From Theodoxus fluviatilis (lineage: Eukaryota; Mollusca; Gastropoda; Cycloneritida; Neritidae), in assembly GCA_034096865.1 (NCBI GenBank), contig JAWQFJ010005979.1, forward strand, positions 1-64,000: DNA of 64,000 bases, in the 5' to 3' direction. Positions 1 to 9,970 of this stretch are shown in pieces (the stretch's first letter is position 1; every line of letters starts with the position of its first letter). A program made the position numbers and the translations under genes. Below the pieces are notes generated by a model. That model had not been told where the DNA came from and made no database searches. It worked only from the letters and a program-made list of their open reading frames with translations.

Positions 1-1270
1 ACACTTAATGGGGTAGTAGCAATACAGCAAAGGAGACCTCTAGGTGGACCTCAGTGTTATGTGTAGCACACTTAATGGAGGTAGTAGCAACCACAGCCAA
101 CGACTTCAGGGTGGGATTTAGGTTTTGTGTATCACACTTAATGGGGGATGTAGCAATACAGCCAAGGAGCGACCTCATGGTGGACTCCGTGTTATGTTGT
201 TAGCACACTCTAAATGGGGTAGTACAGCAACACAGCCAAGACTTCAGGGTGAAATTGAGGGTTTTGTGTATCATCAGCTTAAGTGGGGTAGTAGCAATTA
301 CAGCAAAGAGACTTCATGATGGATTTAGTGCATTATGTAGCACACTTGAGGGGCAGTAGCAGTACTAGCAAGGAGACCTCATGGTGGACTGTAGTGCTAT
401 ATGTAGGACACTTTCATGGACCGGCAGTAGCAGTACAAGCAAGGAGACCTCAGGGGGGAACTTCAGTGTTATGGTGTAGTCACACTTGATGGGTCAGCAG
501 TGCATGGTGGACTCGGTGTTATGTGTAGCACACTTAATGGGGTAGTAGCAACACAGCAAAGACTTCAGGGTGGATTTAGGTTTTTGTGTATCACACTTAA
601 TGGGGTAGTAGCAATACAGCAAGGAGACCTCATGGTGGACTCAGTGTTATGTGTAGCACACTTAATGGGGTAGTAGCAACACAGCAAAGACTTCAGGGTG
701 GATTTAGGGTTTTGTGTATCACACTTAATGGGGTAGTAGCAATACAGCAAAGAGACTTCATGATGGATTTAGTGCTTTATGTAGCACACTTGATGGGGCA
801 GTAGCAGTACAGCAAGGAGACCTCATGGTGGATGTAGTGCTATATGTAGGACACTTTATGGGGCAGTAGCAGTACAGCAAGGAGACCTCAGGGTGGACTC
901 AGTGTTATGTGTAGCACACTTGATGGGGCAGTAGCAGTACAGCAAGGAGACCTCATGGTGGACTCAGTGTTATGTGTAGCACACTTAATGGGGTAGTAGC
1001 AACACAGCAAATACTTCAGGGTGGATTTAGGGTTTTGTGTAGCACACTTAAGTGGGTAGTAGCAATACAGCAAAGAGACTTCATGATGGATTTAGTGCTT
1101 TTTGTAGCACACTTAATGGGGCAGTAGCAGTACAGCAAGGAGACCTCATGGTGGACTCAAGTGTTATGTGTAGCATACTTGATGGGGCAGTAGCAGTACA
1201 GCAAGGAGACCTCATGGTGGATTTAGGGTTTTGTGTAGCACACTTGATGGGGCAGTAGCAGTACAGCAAG
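1..1270. repeat. 65-bp minisatellite array, open at the window edge
   Basis: About twenty imperfect copies of a 63-65 bp monomer built around cacacttaatggggtagtag, followed by a variable cagcaagga(g)acctca segment. Two monomer types alternate in part of the array, one ending ttagggttttgtgtat and one ending cagtgttatgtgtag, suggesting a roughly 128-bp dimer. The first ~520 bases carry many more small insertions than the rest. Short reading frames on both strands are by-products of repetition. The array begins before the window, so its true length is unknown. Confidence 0.93.
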
Positions 1271-2147
1271 GTCATTGCATCAATGAAAATTAAGTTTCAT
1301 TTCTTCTTTTAAATTTGGTATTTATATTTGACCCCAGAGTGGGGCACTTTCTAGTTTGCTGTCTTTGGTTCCTCTTTTCTGTCTTGCTCTCTTTTTCTTC
1401 ATTGATTTTTTTTTCTGCCTTCTTGCTCATTTGCCTGTTACAGATAGACACATAAAGTAAAAACAAAAAATGTTTGAAATTAAATGAACAATATTTTGGT
1501 GTACAGTTTGTAGTCTTTATTCAAATCCTGATGTTTTGGTCAAATGTTAAATGATAAACATTTGTGGGTTTTTTTCCCTCCTCGAGAAATAAAACAGGTA
1601 AAAATCACTGTGCAATAGTGTGTAAATACCCTATAAACCCTACTGGATGTTGCTTTATCATCTGTGCATACTAATGTATCATTCTTAAATTATAATGCAA
1701 AATCGATGATCCAGGTATTTGAGAGGCAAAATGAAGTAATTCTGTTTACCTATACTCTCTTACAAGTTACATCTTATGCAATATTCCTCAAAGCATTGCA
1801 AATGTAGAAACTGAATAGCATCAATATATGTGAATAATTTAACATGAAAACAGTCTGCAGTAAAGTTTGTCTCCTACATTCATGATTTGATCATTTGTCT
1901 GTAATAAAACTGAAAAATTATACTGATTTTTGTCATTATGTGACACAAGATGGCATTACACACTACACAAACATTTTCAAAAACTTACCTCAAACCAGCA
2001 ATACTACAAAAGCATCAAGAAAGTTGCTATATATATACATGAATACCCTTTCATGTATATAAAAAACCCACCAAAACACTGGTGAAGGTAGGAGGCACAT
2101 TCACACATACCAGTGTGCCTGATTGCGGCAAGCAGTCTCATCCAAAC
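1271..2147. other. AT-rich stretch without a recognisable gene
   Basis: I see no coding exon or known element here. It is AT-rich with poly-T runs. A short perfect inverted repeat lies near 2033-2061, where tatatacatga is answered by tcatgtatata; this could be a chance hairpin. Confidence 0.5.
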
Positions 2148-2290
2148 CAGTAATCCAGTTGCAGGAAACTTGGAAGTTCACCCAGTAATCTAATTGCAGG
2201 AAACTTGAGAGTACATGCAGTAATCCAGTTGCAAGGAAATTTAAAGTACAACACAGTAATCCAGTTGCATGAAACTTGAAAGTACACATG
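2148..2290. repeat. Four imperfect ~36-bp tandem repeats
   Basis: Four consecutive copies of a unit starting cagtaatccagttgca and continuing ggaaacttgaaagtaca. They differ by a few substitutions and one-base indels. The block directly precedes the piggyBac fragment. Confidence 0.85.
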
Positions 2291-2321
2291 TCCACATAGT
2301 TCTGCTATCTATAAGAGTTAT

Positions 2322-2980
2322 CTACACGAACAACGGATCAGTCTTGTCGTCGAGCGCGTTGTCTGCCAAGTGCAGGTTGCTCAGTATTCCTTGGAAACGT
2401 GTGAGCGACATTGTCTGACCAAAAAACGTGGTGGCATCGACTTCATCTGTGCTCCAATAGTCTGGAATGGATGATTTCACAACAATGCCCATGTCCATGA
2501 GGATCACGAGAGCAAGGAATGTTTTCATTTCGTCACAGCTGACAGGCGACCAGCGTAACAATCGCTCAGCGCATACAGGTTTGTTTGCTCCACAAGCAAA
2601 TCAAAAACTGTATCGTCCAGGAATATATTGAAAAAGTAATTGGCTCAGCGTCAGAGTATCTCCATGAACTGCGCAATTAGCGGCTCGTCAGCTGTTCGCA
2701 CATTCAGCGTCGCTGAGCTCTGTGTTCAGAATGCTGTTCGCATCCACCTCTCACTATCATTTTCTCCTACCTCAGATCACTCGCAGCTTGAGATATCGGC
2801 ATTCTTGAGCTAATTACAGCTTGCCTGATTAATTCATCCAAAGTTTCCCCACCATCTTCATCTTCGGCAGCTGAAAGATTAAAATCTTCGAACAGATTTC
2901 ACGATCTCGACGGACATGTTGACTCGAGCTTCGCCGGACACGTTGACTCGAGCTTCCACTTCGATACGTACCGGAAGTAG
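2322..2980 (-). pseudogene. piggyBac-type transposase fragment (DDE_Tnp_1_7-like)
   Basis: The minus-strand translation of 2561-2322 reads as the start of a piggyBac transposase core. A Cys-Asp-Glu-Met segment leads into FLALVILMDMGIV, then IPDYWSTDEVDATTFFGQ, then MSLTRFQGILSNLHLADN, the order and spacing typical of PGBD-like proteins (a helix, a YW.td motif, then RF..il..lhf.dn). Upstream in another frame, around 2590-2680, VEQTNLYA and NIFLDDTVFDLL match the segment that normally precedes it, so a frameshift separates the two. An acidic N-terminal piece may extend to about 2980. The catalytic Asp region and C-terminal zinc finger are absent because the copy stops at 2322. It is a dead, truncated element fragment. 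Confidence 0.82.
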
Positions 2981-3218
2981 TCCATAATTTCTACTCTAAA
3001 TATAGATTACGGGACCTCACTTTTAAGAAAAAAACCCATTTATTTAGGGCCTTCTATCAGCAAATCATATTTTGATATCTGTTGTTTTTTGGAGTGTATG
3101 CTTTAACTAGAGCCTAGAGAACAGCTTGGCATTAATTTTATATTTTTCTGATAAGTGGAAGGGCAAGAACCCACTTTTCGTATGTTTTCTCAAGAACCCA
3201 CTTGCGCCAAAATACACG

Positions 3219-3252
<34 letters not shown>
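3219..3252. repeat. (TG)n microsatellite
   Basis: About 16 uninterrupted tg dinucleotides followed by gagagag. Further on (about 3295-3375) the phrase aagcgtagc recurs imperfectly four or five times. Confidence 0.95.
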
Positions 3253-3259
<7 letters not shown>

Positions 3260-3433
3260 TTCTCCATCGCGGTCAAAAGTTCAAGCACGCGGGAAAAGCG
3301 TAGTTTTTATGGACAAGCGTAGCAGCGTAGCAAGCATGTCGAAAGCGTAGCATGCTACGCCTAAAGCGTAGCATTTGGCAGGTCTGTATATATATATGAC
3401 TGTCTCTAAAGATGAGAACAAAAACGTTACACA

Positions 3434-3535
3434 AATTTATTTATTTATTTAGCTATTGCTTAACGTCTAGCCGACTACAAGGAGCCATATCAAGACGGGG
3501 AAAGGGGGGAATGGGAGGCCACTGAAAATCTTACA
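3434..3535. repeat. Possible SINE-tail or dispersed-repeat fragment
   Basis: A tttatttatttattta run leads into ttaacgtctagccgacta and ggagccatatcaagacg. This resembles the A/T-rich end of a repeat common in gastropod genomes, from memory of the family rather than a search. No second copy is seen in this window. Confidence 0.3.
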
Positions 3536-3767
3536 CGCATAGATGTAGTTTCTTGAAAGTTATTAAGCATGAAGTTTCAAATTTAGAGTTATTTTTGTGT
3601 AACGCTTCCTGTGTCATTGTTACGCGCGTACCCAAACAGTTTGAAATGCCATAAAAGACAAGTTTATCACAAAAAACAAAAATTTCAGATAAAAATGAGT
3701 AGGTAATGGTATAAACGACAGGAAACTTGCATTCAAATTGATGTTTCATTCAATACAAACCATGTAT

Positions 3768-3840
3768 ATGGAATAAAACATGGGTACGTGTGTAACAAAT
3801 GACATAAAATGCTCTTTTGCCACCTTTAGAGACAGTCATT
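3768..3840 (+). repeat. Dispersed ~70-bp repeat, copy 1
   Basis: Begins atggaataaaacatgggtac and continues gtgtgtaacaaatgaca to a ttttgccacc segment. A second copy lies at 25510-25575 in the same orientation with about 90% identity by eye. It is fused here to the end of a minus-strand tgacctt-rich element. Confidence 0.75.
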
Positions 3841-3841
3841 A

Positions 3842-3915
3842 TGCATAGCAAAAGTGAGTAGTCGTCCGTATGTCCTACCGTCCGTAAAAAAATTTTAACG
3901 TTGGATTTTTCTCGG
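3842..3915 (-). mobile_element. tgacctt-rich element, 3' end only (inverted)
   Basis: Read on the minus strand this matches the right end of the full copies at 9971-10835 and 28052-28862: the gagaaaaatccaacgtt segment, the tttttacggacgg run, and actcacttttgct next to the terminal inverted repeat. All internal sequence is missing. The plus-strand reading frame starting at 3901 therefore begins inside this repeat, and its first residues are not authentic gene sequence. Confidence 0.75.
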
Positions 3916-3920
3916 ACACA

Positions 3921-5637
3921 CCCAATGCAGCATGCTAGTGTCACCGGTTTCGTGACATCACTTTCATTAGGCCTATGTCACCCGCCTCATGTCCCTCTAG
4001 GGTCCTGCAGCACCAAAAAGCATGATGTTGCACTGGGTAGCTCAACTTGTGCTGCTGGTTGCAGCAATGCTGCTATTCCTGATAACGAAGCTTGCTTTGT
4101 TCCTGACAGCACAACGCTTTCTGGTGAATCACAGAAACCTCACAGTGATTCAATTCATGTCTTGGATTCAAGTCAAAAAAAGTTTTGGGTGTGCATGTTT
4201 TGTTCAAAACCTCAAAAAAAGCTGCCAAGGCATCTGGCAGACAAGCCGGCAGACAAGCATTCAGATGAGGAAAATGTCAAGGAATATCTGCTGTGTAAGG
4301 ACAAACAGATGAAGAGCAAATTGCTGGCCAGGATGAGAAACCTTGGTAACCATCACCACAACGTGCATGTACTACAAAAAGGATGTGGTACTCTGATTGT
4401 TGGTCACTGTCCTTCAGGCCCTGTCCACTACAGTGACTTTGTGCCATGCCATGATTGTTATGGGTACTTTAAATCAAGTCTTTTGTACAGGCATAAGTGC
4501 CCATTTACAGAAACACAAAAGAAGGGTTCATCAAGACTGCGCAAAGGACGCCTGCTGCTCCCTCGTCAAGTCAAGGATAACGAAGAATTTTCTGCTTTTC
4601 TGAATTCAATGCGAAGTGACAAAATTTCCTTTATTGCAAGACGGGATGAGCTGATTGTGCAGTTGATGGAAAGTGAGTTTGTGAAACATGGTCTGGTCAT
4701 GACAAAGACAAGCATGATTACGTTCGAGCAAAGGGCAGAGAAATGGCTAGGCTCCTGGATGAAGCTCGAAATGTGAGCAATCGTCCTAGTGCTCATTTGA
4801 AAGACTTTCTTTCGCCTGCTAGTCTGGCTTGCTTGACGGTAGCAACTCAAAACCTCTGTGGATTTGATCCTTCAACTAAACTGTATGGAAACGCGTCGCT
4901 TGCCCTCAAATTAGGGCATGGCCTGAAGAAATGTGCGACGTTGCTGCAAGCATCAGCACTTGAGCAGTCGAACTCTGAACTTGAAAACAGCTCAAATAAA
5001 TTCATTGAACTCATGGAAATGAGGTGGACCAACCGAGTGTCTCATCAGGCTCATCGTAGCTTGCATGAGAGGAAGAGAAACAAGCTGCTCTTGCCTTTGG
5101 CGGAAGATGTTGTGAAGCTTTCATCTGCTATGCAAAAGAAAGCCACAGAGTACACTGGCGTCTTGAGCTCAAATCTCAATGCAGAGGTCACAAATGCTAT
5201 GCAAAAGAAAGCCACAGAGTACACTGGCGTCTTGAGCTCAAATCTCAATGCAGAGGTCACAAATGAAGTTGTTGAAGCATGGTCAATGCTGTGTGCTGTG
5301 ACTTTGTGCCAGATAATCTTGTTCAATCGTCGAAGGCAAGGAGAGGTGTCGAAAATGTTGCTGAATGACTTTTTGAATCAGATGACTTCTCATGAAGAAA
5401 GTCTTGTGGAGAGCTCTTTCACCCCTTTGGAACGAGAACTCTGCAAATCTCTGACCAGGGTGGAAATTGTGGGAAAGAGAGGCAACACCGTACAGATCCT
5501 TCTACCGTTTGCCAGAGAGAGCCATGCAGGCAGCCAAGATTTCCAAACTGTTGTATGCCATGGAACATGGAACAATCGCCTCCTTTGTTGGGAAGACCCT
5601 TGATGACATCACAAGTACCTGCAGTTTGGCGGAGTGA
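3921..5637 (+). pseudogene. Crypton-like tyrosine-recombinase gene, main exon (decayed)
   Basis: Frame 1 (to 4776) and frame 3 (4743-5603) together read as one protein. It has an N-terminal Cys/His-rich part (WVCMFCSKPQKKLPRHL, then HDCYGYFKSSLLYRHKCPF) followed by a helical region and NRRRQGEVSKM. In related long open reading frames of animals that last motif marks the Arg-containing box of a tyrosine-recombinase-like fold. A frameshift lies near 4730. A 69-bp in-frame duplication sits at 5127-5264. At about 5515 the frame jumps to a sensible C-terminal piece (AAKISKLLYAMEHGTIASF, then GKTLDDI). The intervening box that should hold the His-x-x-Arg and Tyr residues is deleted. The first ~15 codons from 3901 belong to another repeat. 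Family assignment rests on recall of the protein pattern and has not been searched. Confidence 0.6.
5127..5264 (+). repeat. 69-bp tandem duplication inside coding exon
   Basis: Two identical 69-bp copies (5127-5195 and 5196-5264) each encode 23 residues starting AMQKKATEYTGVL. The reading frame is preserved. The perfect identity points to a recent event. Confidence 0.97.
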
Positions 5638-5862
5638 AAATACGTAATGTTGACGAATATTACATTTTCCCCTTTCTCATTTGCAAGTAGGCAGATTTCA
5701 CGATATTTTGTCACTTTACAATTTATGATTTTTCTACCCCTGTATTTTGAAAATTGAATTGTGGCGTGTTTGATGTTGCAAAAAAGCGGGGGGGGGGGGA
5801 CGTTGACATTTAAATAGGAATATGCATACAGGAAATCAGTACATGCTCCTGAAATGTTGGTG

Positions 5863-6300
5863 TGTTGACTGTTGCTGTTACAAGTGTTGACTGTTGCTGT
5901 TACAAGTGTTGACTGTTGCTGTTACAAGTGTTGACTGTTGCTGTTACAAGTGTTGACTGTTGCTGTTACAAGTGTTGACTGTTGCTGTTACAAGTGTTGA
6001 CTGTTGCTGTTACAAGTGTTGACTGTTGCTGTTACAAGTGTTGACTGTTGCTGTTACAAGTGTTGACTGTTGCTGTTACAAGTGTTGACTGTTGCTGTTA
6101 CAAGTGTTGACTGTTGCTGTTACAAGTGTTGACTGTTGCTGTTACAAGTGTTGACTGTTGCTGTTACAAGTGTTGACTGTTGCTGTTACAAGTGTTGACT
6201 GTTGCTGTTACAAGTGTTGACTGTTGCTGTTACAAGTGTTGACTGTTGCTGTTACAAGTGTTGACTGTTGCTGTTACAAGTGTTGACTGTTGCTGTTACA
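5863..6300. repeat. 22-bp minisatellite, about 20 copies
   Basis: A near-perfect array of a 22-bp unit, tgttgactgttgctgtta plus caag. It lies in the putative intron between the main Crypton-like exon and its acidic exon. Almost no variation is seen between copies, so it is either young or strongly homogenised. A guanine run (about 5788-5800) lies just upstream. Confidence 0.97.
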
Positions 6301-6386
6301 ATGAAAGAACTGACTGGGAACACATTTGAATAGCTTGCCATATTTTTAATGTTAAATGCAAGACACAATGCTTGTTTGTTTAAAGA

Positions 6387-6505
6387 GGCTGACATGGCGG
6401 ATGAAGGGGAGGCTGATCAACTTGAAGAGGGTGCCGAGAGTGATGAAGAAGAAACCTGCTGTACAGCAACGATGTCAGAACAACAGTTCCCCAGAACATC
6501 ATCGA
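6387..6505 (+). pseudogene. Crypton-like gene, acidic exon
   Basis: Encodes an acidic stretch (MADEGEADQLEEGAESDEEE, then TCCTATMSEQQ) ending in TSS plus one base at a gtatgt donor. That phase fits the following 72-bp exon, whose first two bases complete an Arg codon. The acceptor is uncertain. A frame opens from 6349, but tttgtttaaag near 6387 is a weak candidate acceptor. Confidence 0.5.
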
Positions 6506-6821
6506 GTATGTGGCAAGTTTTTTTCTATGGATTTTATTTTTAAACATGGAGCTCTGACACTATTCTTATTTTTGTTGTTGACTTTTTGACCTTTTTTTCA
6601 CCTGCCTGAGGAGAAATTCCGGGCAGCCTCCTCAACGAAGGCAAAGTCGCACCCAGCAATGCGCCAAACCCAACGCACCTAACATTATTTTTTAGAATGT
6701 TTTCAATGATGGAGCAAATTGGAGGACCCGGAGGAAACCCCTGACAATGGAGGATAGTTTTTTTATTCGGTGCATGTATTCGTGTTGAATGTAATGTCTT
6801 TTTATGCTTTGTTATTTTCAG

Positions 6822-6893
6822 GAAAGAAAGGGAGAGTGACACATTCTGTTCCCTCAGACTCTGACAGCAGTTGTGAACCAAAAAAGAAAAAAA
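6822..6893 (+). pseudogene. Crypton-like gene, 72-bp basic exon, copy 1
   Basis: Bounded by ttattttcag and gtaatg. With the phase set by the preceding exon it reads RKKGRVTHSVPSDSDSSCEP followed by a run of lysines, an NLS-like acidic/basic segment. It is exactly 24 codons long, so inclusion or skipping keeps the frame. Confidence 0.55.
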
Positions 6894-7331
6894 GTAATGA
6901 TTTTTGTTAACTTGCTAGATCTTATTCTTACTAAGCATGATTACGGGGTGCAATTGAATAGCTCTGTTCAACTTGTTATGGGGTTGTTTGAGTCATCTGC
7001 TAGTTTCACTTTTTGAAAGAAATCTTGAAAATGCTCCTACCGATTGGCTTATTTTAAGTAAGAGGAAGCTGAAAATTGCCTGTTGTGTATCGCTAATGAG
7101 TTAATCATGAACAATAACTTAATGTAAGTTTGTATTGTTCAAAGTCCCAGGTTAAAGTCGTTTTTGCCAGTGCGCCAAACCCAACGCACCTAACATTATT
7201 TTTGAGAATGTTTACGATGAGGGAGCAAATTGGAGGACCTGGAGGAAACGCGTGAAAATGGAGGATAGTTTTTTTATTCGGTGCATGTATTCGTGTTGAA
7301 TGTATGTCTTTTTTTGCTTGTTTATTTTCAG

Positions 7332-7403
7332 GAAAGAAAGGAAGAGTGACAATTTCTGTTCTCTCAGACTCTGACAGCAGTTGTGAACCAAAGAAGAAAA
7401 AAA
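7332..7403 (+). pseudogene. Crypton-like gene, 72-bp basic exon, copy 2
   Basis: Second copy of the 72-bp exon with its own ttattttcag acceptor and gtaatg donor. It differs by a few bases, for example gga-aga replacing ggg-aga and ctctcag replacing ccctcag. The length is unchanged, so both copies could be spliced in tandem without a frameshift. Confidence 0.55.
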
Positions 7404-7756
7404 GTAATGATTTTTGTTAACGTGCTAGATCTTACGAAGCATGATTACGGGGTGCAATTGAATAGCTCTGTTCAACTTGTTATGGGGTTGTTCGAGTCAT
7501 CTGCTAGTTTCACTTTTTGAAAGAAATCTTCAAAACGCTCCTACCGATTGGCTTATTTTAAGTAATAGGAAGCTGAAGATTGCCTTTTGTGTATCGCTAA
7601 CGAGTTAATCATGAACAATAAATTCATGTAAGTTTGCGTAATGTTCAAAGTCGCGAGTTTTTTTTACCTATTCATTCAAACTGTTAAAAATATCCATGGT
7701 CAAGAAGGAAGTTTGTTGATTGTAACGATTCATATCGATTGTGTATTTTTCTTCTT

Positions 7757-7826
7757 AAGGGGGGGGGGGGGGGGGGGGGGGAATTTATGGTATTTTTCTT
7801 CTTTAGAGGGGGGGTGGGGGGTGGGG
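7757..7826. repeat. Guanine homopolymer runs
   Basis: Two guanine-rich runs, one of more than 20 consecutive G at about 7760-7782, separated by a short tttatggtatttttcttc spacer that itself repeats. G-quadruplex potential is evident. Run length is likely to be unreliable in assembly. Confidence 0.85.
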
Positions 7827-7961
7827 GAATTTTTGGAAAAAAATGTTGATATCTTGAAAGTAAATTGCCAACTTACACCTGGTTTTGTCATGAAAGGTTA
7901 CAAATGTAAGAAGCATAGGTCAGCCTTATAATCTGAAATGTTTGTTTATACTTTGTTTCAG

Positions 7962-8065
7962 AGCGAGGATCAGACCGAACAACATTTGCCCGCAGGCAAT
8001 GGACAGCAAAAGAAAAAGCTGCTGTGAAGCAACACTTTGCAAAGTTTTTAATGATGAAGAAACTC
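7962..8065 (+). pseudogene. Crypton-like gene, C-terminal Myb/SANT-like exon (truncated)
   Basis: After a tactttgtttcag acceptor, the frame that agrees in phase with both copies of the 72-bp exon reads RGSDRTTFARRQWTAKEKAA, then VKQHFAKFL and a lysine-rich end. The W-x3-E-K-A-A-V-x2-H pattern is the start of a small Myb/SANT-like C-terminal domain seen in this protein family. The exon stops being recognisable at about 8065, where unrelated GC-rich sequence begins, so the rest of the domain is lost. Confidence 0.55.
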
Positions 8066-9500
8066 CCTGGAGGGGTCTAGAGGGGGGTCGGGGTATCCTC
8101 TGGGAGGGCATTGATCTAAATTAATCGAGATTGGAAAGCTCGAGGTTTTCCCCATAGTCCTTTGGGTAGTGGCGTGACGCGACGTGTTCGCGCCAAACGC
8201 TTAGCGTCGTTGCGGCATATCACCGCCGGGCGTTGCGCCGGGACAGACTCGTGGGGAGACGCTCCGCTGGATTGCGCGAGGGTCCACCGTCTGAGGGTTT
8301 AGACTGTGAAGTCTGACCCTGGCCAGTTCATTGTGATGAGCTGTGGGTAGTAGGCGTTTCAGGAGGAGTCACATGGCCTGAGGCGTGAGGTATGTGCGTG
8401 AGCGTGGAAGAGCGAATTAGAGTGGACGCGTGAGAGGCGAGCGAACGCTATCCCTTGCAATTCGTCGTATTGTTAAACTCTCCCTGCTTAGAGAAATGTC
8501 AGTAATTTCCTCTATCTAAGAATTCGTGTAACTTAGCTAAGCTCTATGCGCTCCAGTAACTAAGCGAAAGGGAGATTGCTTAGAGTTCTGTAATATTTGG
8601 GTTTCAGTTTGGTGTGTAAGAGCTCGTGGGGGGAAGGGGGGACATTTATTCCTCTCAATGTGTTGAGGGAGTCGTTTGCTGACAGACCACTCTTTTGTTT
8701 TGCAGGCTATATAAATATATAAGCTAACTTATTGACTAAGTAGCTAGCTGTCTCCGAGGCGGCTACCGGAGCGACTACTTCTACTGTGGTTGCAGTCAAC
8801 GGCGGTAGCTGCTATCCGTATTTCTCCTCCTTCACTGCCGAGTGCTGTCCTCTCGTCGAGGGAGGATTGGCTTCACCCTCTGGTTGGGTGGTTCCTGCTT
8901 GCTTGCCCTGCCTGCATCGTCTGCAGGGAGTGGGGTCTCCGCTGTGTGCGGGTCTCCTGTGTGGGTGCTGGACGTGCGAGAGTCGTTTCTTCGAAACGGG
9001 TAAGAGAAGGGGGTTCTTTCTCGTCTTCGGTCTGGGCTCACGGGTCGTCATCGTGTTTCTTACAGGCGCTAGGTGTCTGATGAACATTGTTGAACATTGT
9101 ATCGTCCGGCAGTCACTCCTTCGATAGGAAGGGGTCCCTTTCATGGTTGGGAGGACCCGAGCGAGTGATTGACGTCTACGGGCGTGCATTAATCGTTGGT
9201 GGGTGTGTGGGTTTTGCCCATTGTTGGGTTTCATCTCTGTCTGAGGGTAGAAGTAAATTTGGGCTGCCTTTGTGCTGCAGCAACCTTATTTAGTATTCCT
9301 TTCATTGTGGGGAAATTTGGATTTGGGGTTGGGTTTGTTTGTTGTGGAATTAAATTGTTGTTTACCCGTACCCAGTGTCTAGGTTTTTATTTACTTTGTT
9401 GTTTATTAGTTCGATTATCAAGTGTTCTCAGGCATGTGGTGATCGAGGTTTTGTTTGAAAACCTCTCCCTGGGTTAATTAAATTTCATTTATCAATCAAA
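8066..9500. other. GC-rich spacer, possible LTR or promoter-bearing insertion
   Basis: It has no recognised gene. Composition differs sharply from both sides (GC/CpG-rich at 8150-8480, then G/T-rich). A TATA-like box (ctatataaatatataagc) sits at about 8707-8724, followed by a region rich in short open frames. Its size and texture resemble the proven solo LTR at 26154-27708, but I find no matching termini or target duplication, so the nature is unknown. Confidence 0.35.
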
Positions 9501-9505
9501 GGCCC

Positions 9506-9946
9506 AGGAGTTAACAACACACGGGACATGCACCCTGAGTACATGTGTAGAAAATGTTATATTAGACTTTTGGAATTACGAAAGTTAAAGCAACCATCAG
9601 AGAGAACAGTCTGCACAGCTAGGAATGCCATTGCAAAGGCCCTGTGGGGAGACTTCATGATTAATGAAACTTTGTCCACTGTTCTGTCTGTTCCCACTAT
9701 CAGGTTCTCAGAAGAGGGGGCAGACCCTTGAAGCCAGAAGTGTGAGGAAGAAAACTACAGACACGACAGTCTCGAGTACCTTAAAAGAATGTACTTTCAG
9801 TCAGATAGTATGTTCTCTCGGGGCAGCGTCGGAGACTGAGGCACTCCCATCAATTTCCACACCGAAAAAGGCGATGCCTCAACTTCTCCGTTTGAAAAGT
9901 CGAAAAATTGCATGCGACCAACGCAAGATGTGGTGTTTCCTCTGAT
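9506..9946 (+). pseudogene. Cys-rich (RAG1-N-terminus-like) exon of a DDE transposon
   Basis: Reads MHPEYMCRKCYIRLLELRKL from 9528. The His-Pro-x2-x-Cys-x2-Cys pattern resembles the zinc-binding segment at the N terminus of RAG1-like and related transposases. After a frame change, an AT-hook-like GGRPLK and a basic stretch with STPKKAMPQLLRLKSRKIAC follow. The exon ends just before a tgacctt-rich element at 9971. It probably belongs with the DDE core at 10894-12877 downstream, on the basis of order and orientation only. Confidence 0.45.
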
Positions 9947-9970
9947 GAAAGAAGAGAGATTACATCACAC

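Larger units (their letters stand above)
6661..7652 (+). repeat. ~511-bp tandem duplication carrying a 72-bp exon
   Basis: The block from gcgccaaacccaacgcacc at 6661 recurs at 7172 (offset 511) and ends with attgttcaaagtc in copy 1 and atgttcaaagtc in copy 2. Copies differ by scattered substitutions and small deletions, so the event is not recent. Each contains one exon-like segment with intact splice signals. Confidence 0.93.

Noticed and set aside
3901..3920. Start codon at 3901 as the true start of the Crypton-like protein
   Set aside because: The first codons lie in an inverted tgacctt-element end, so they do not belong to the gene.
8066..9500. Solo LTR by analogy with 26154-27708
   Set aside because: No TG...CA ends with inverted repeat or matching 5-bp flanks could be found, so it is left as an unexplained GC-rich block.
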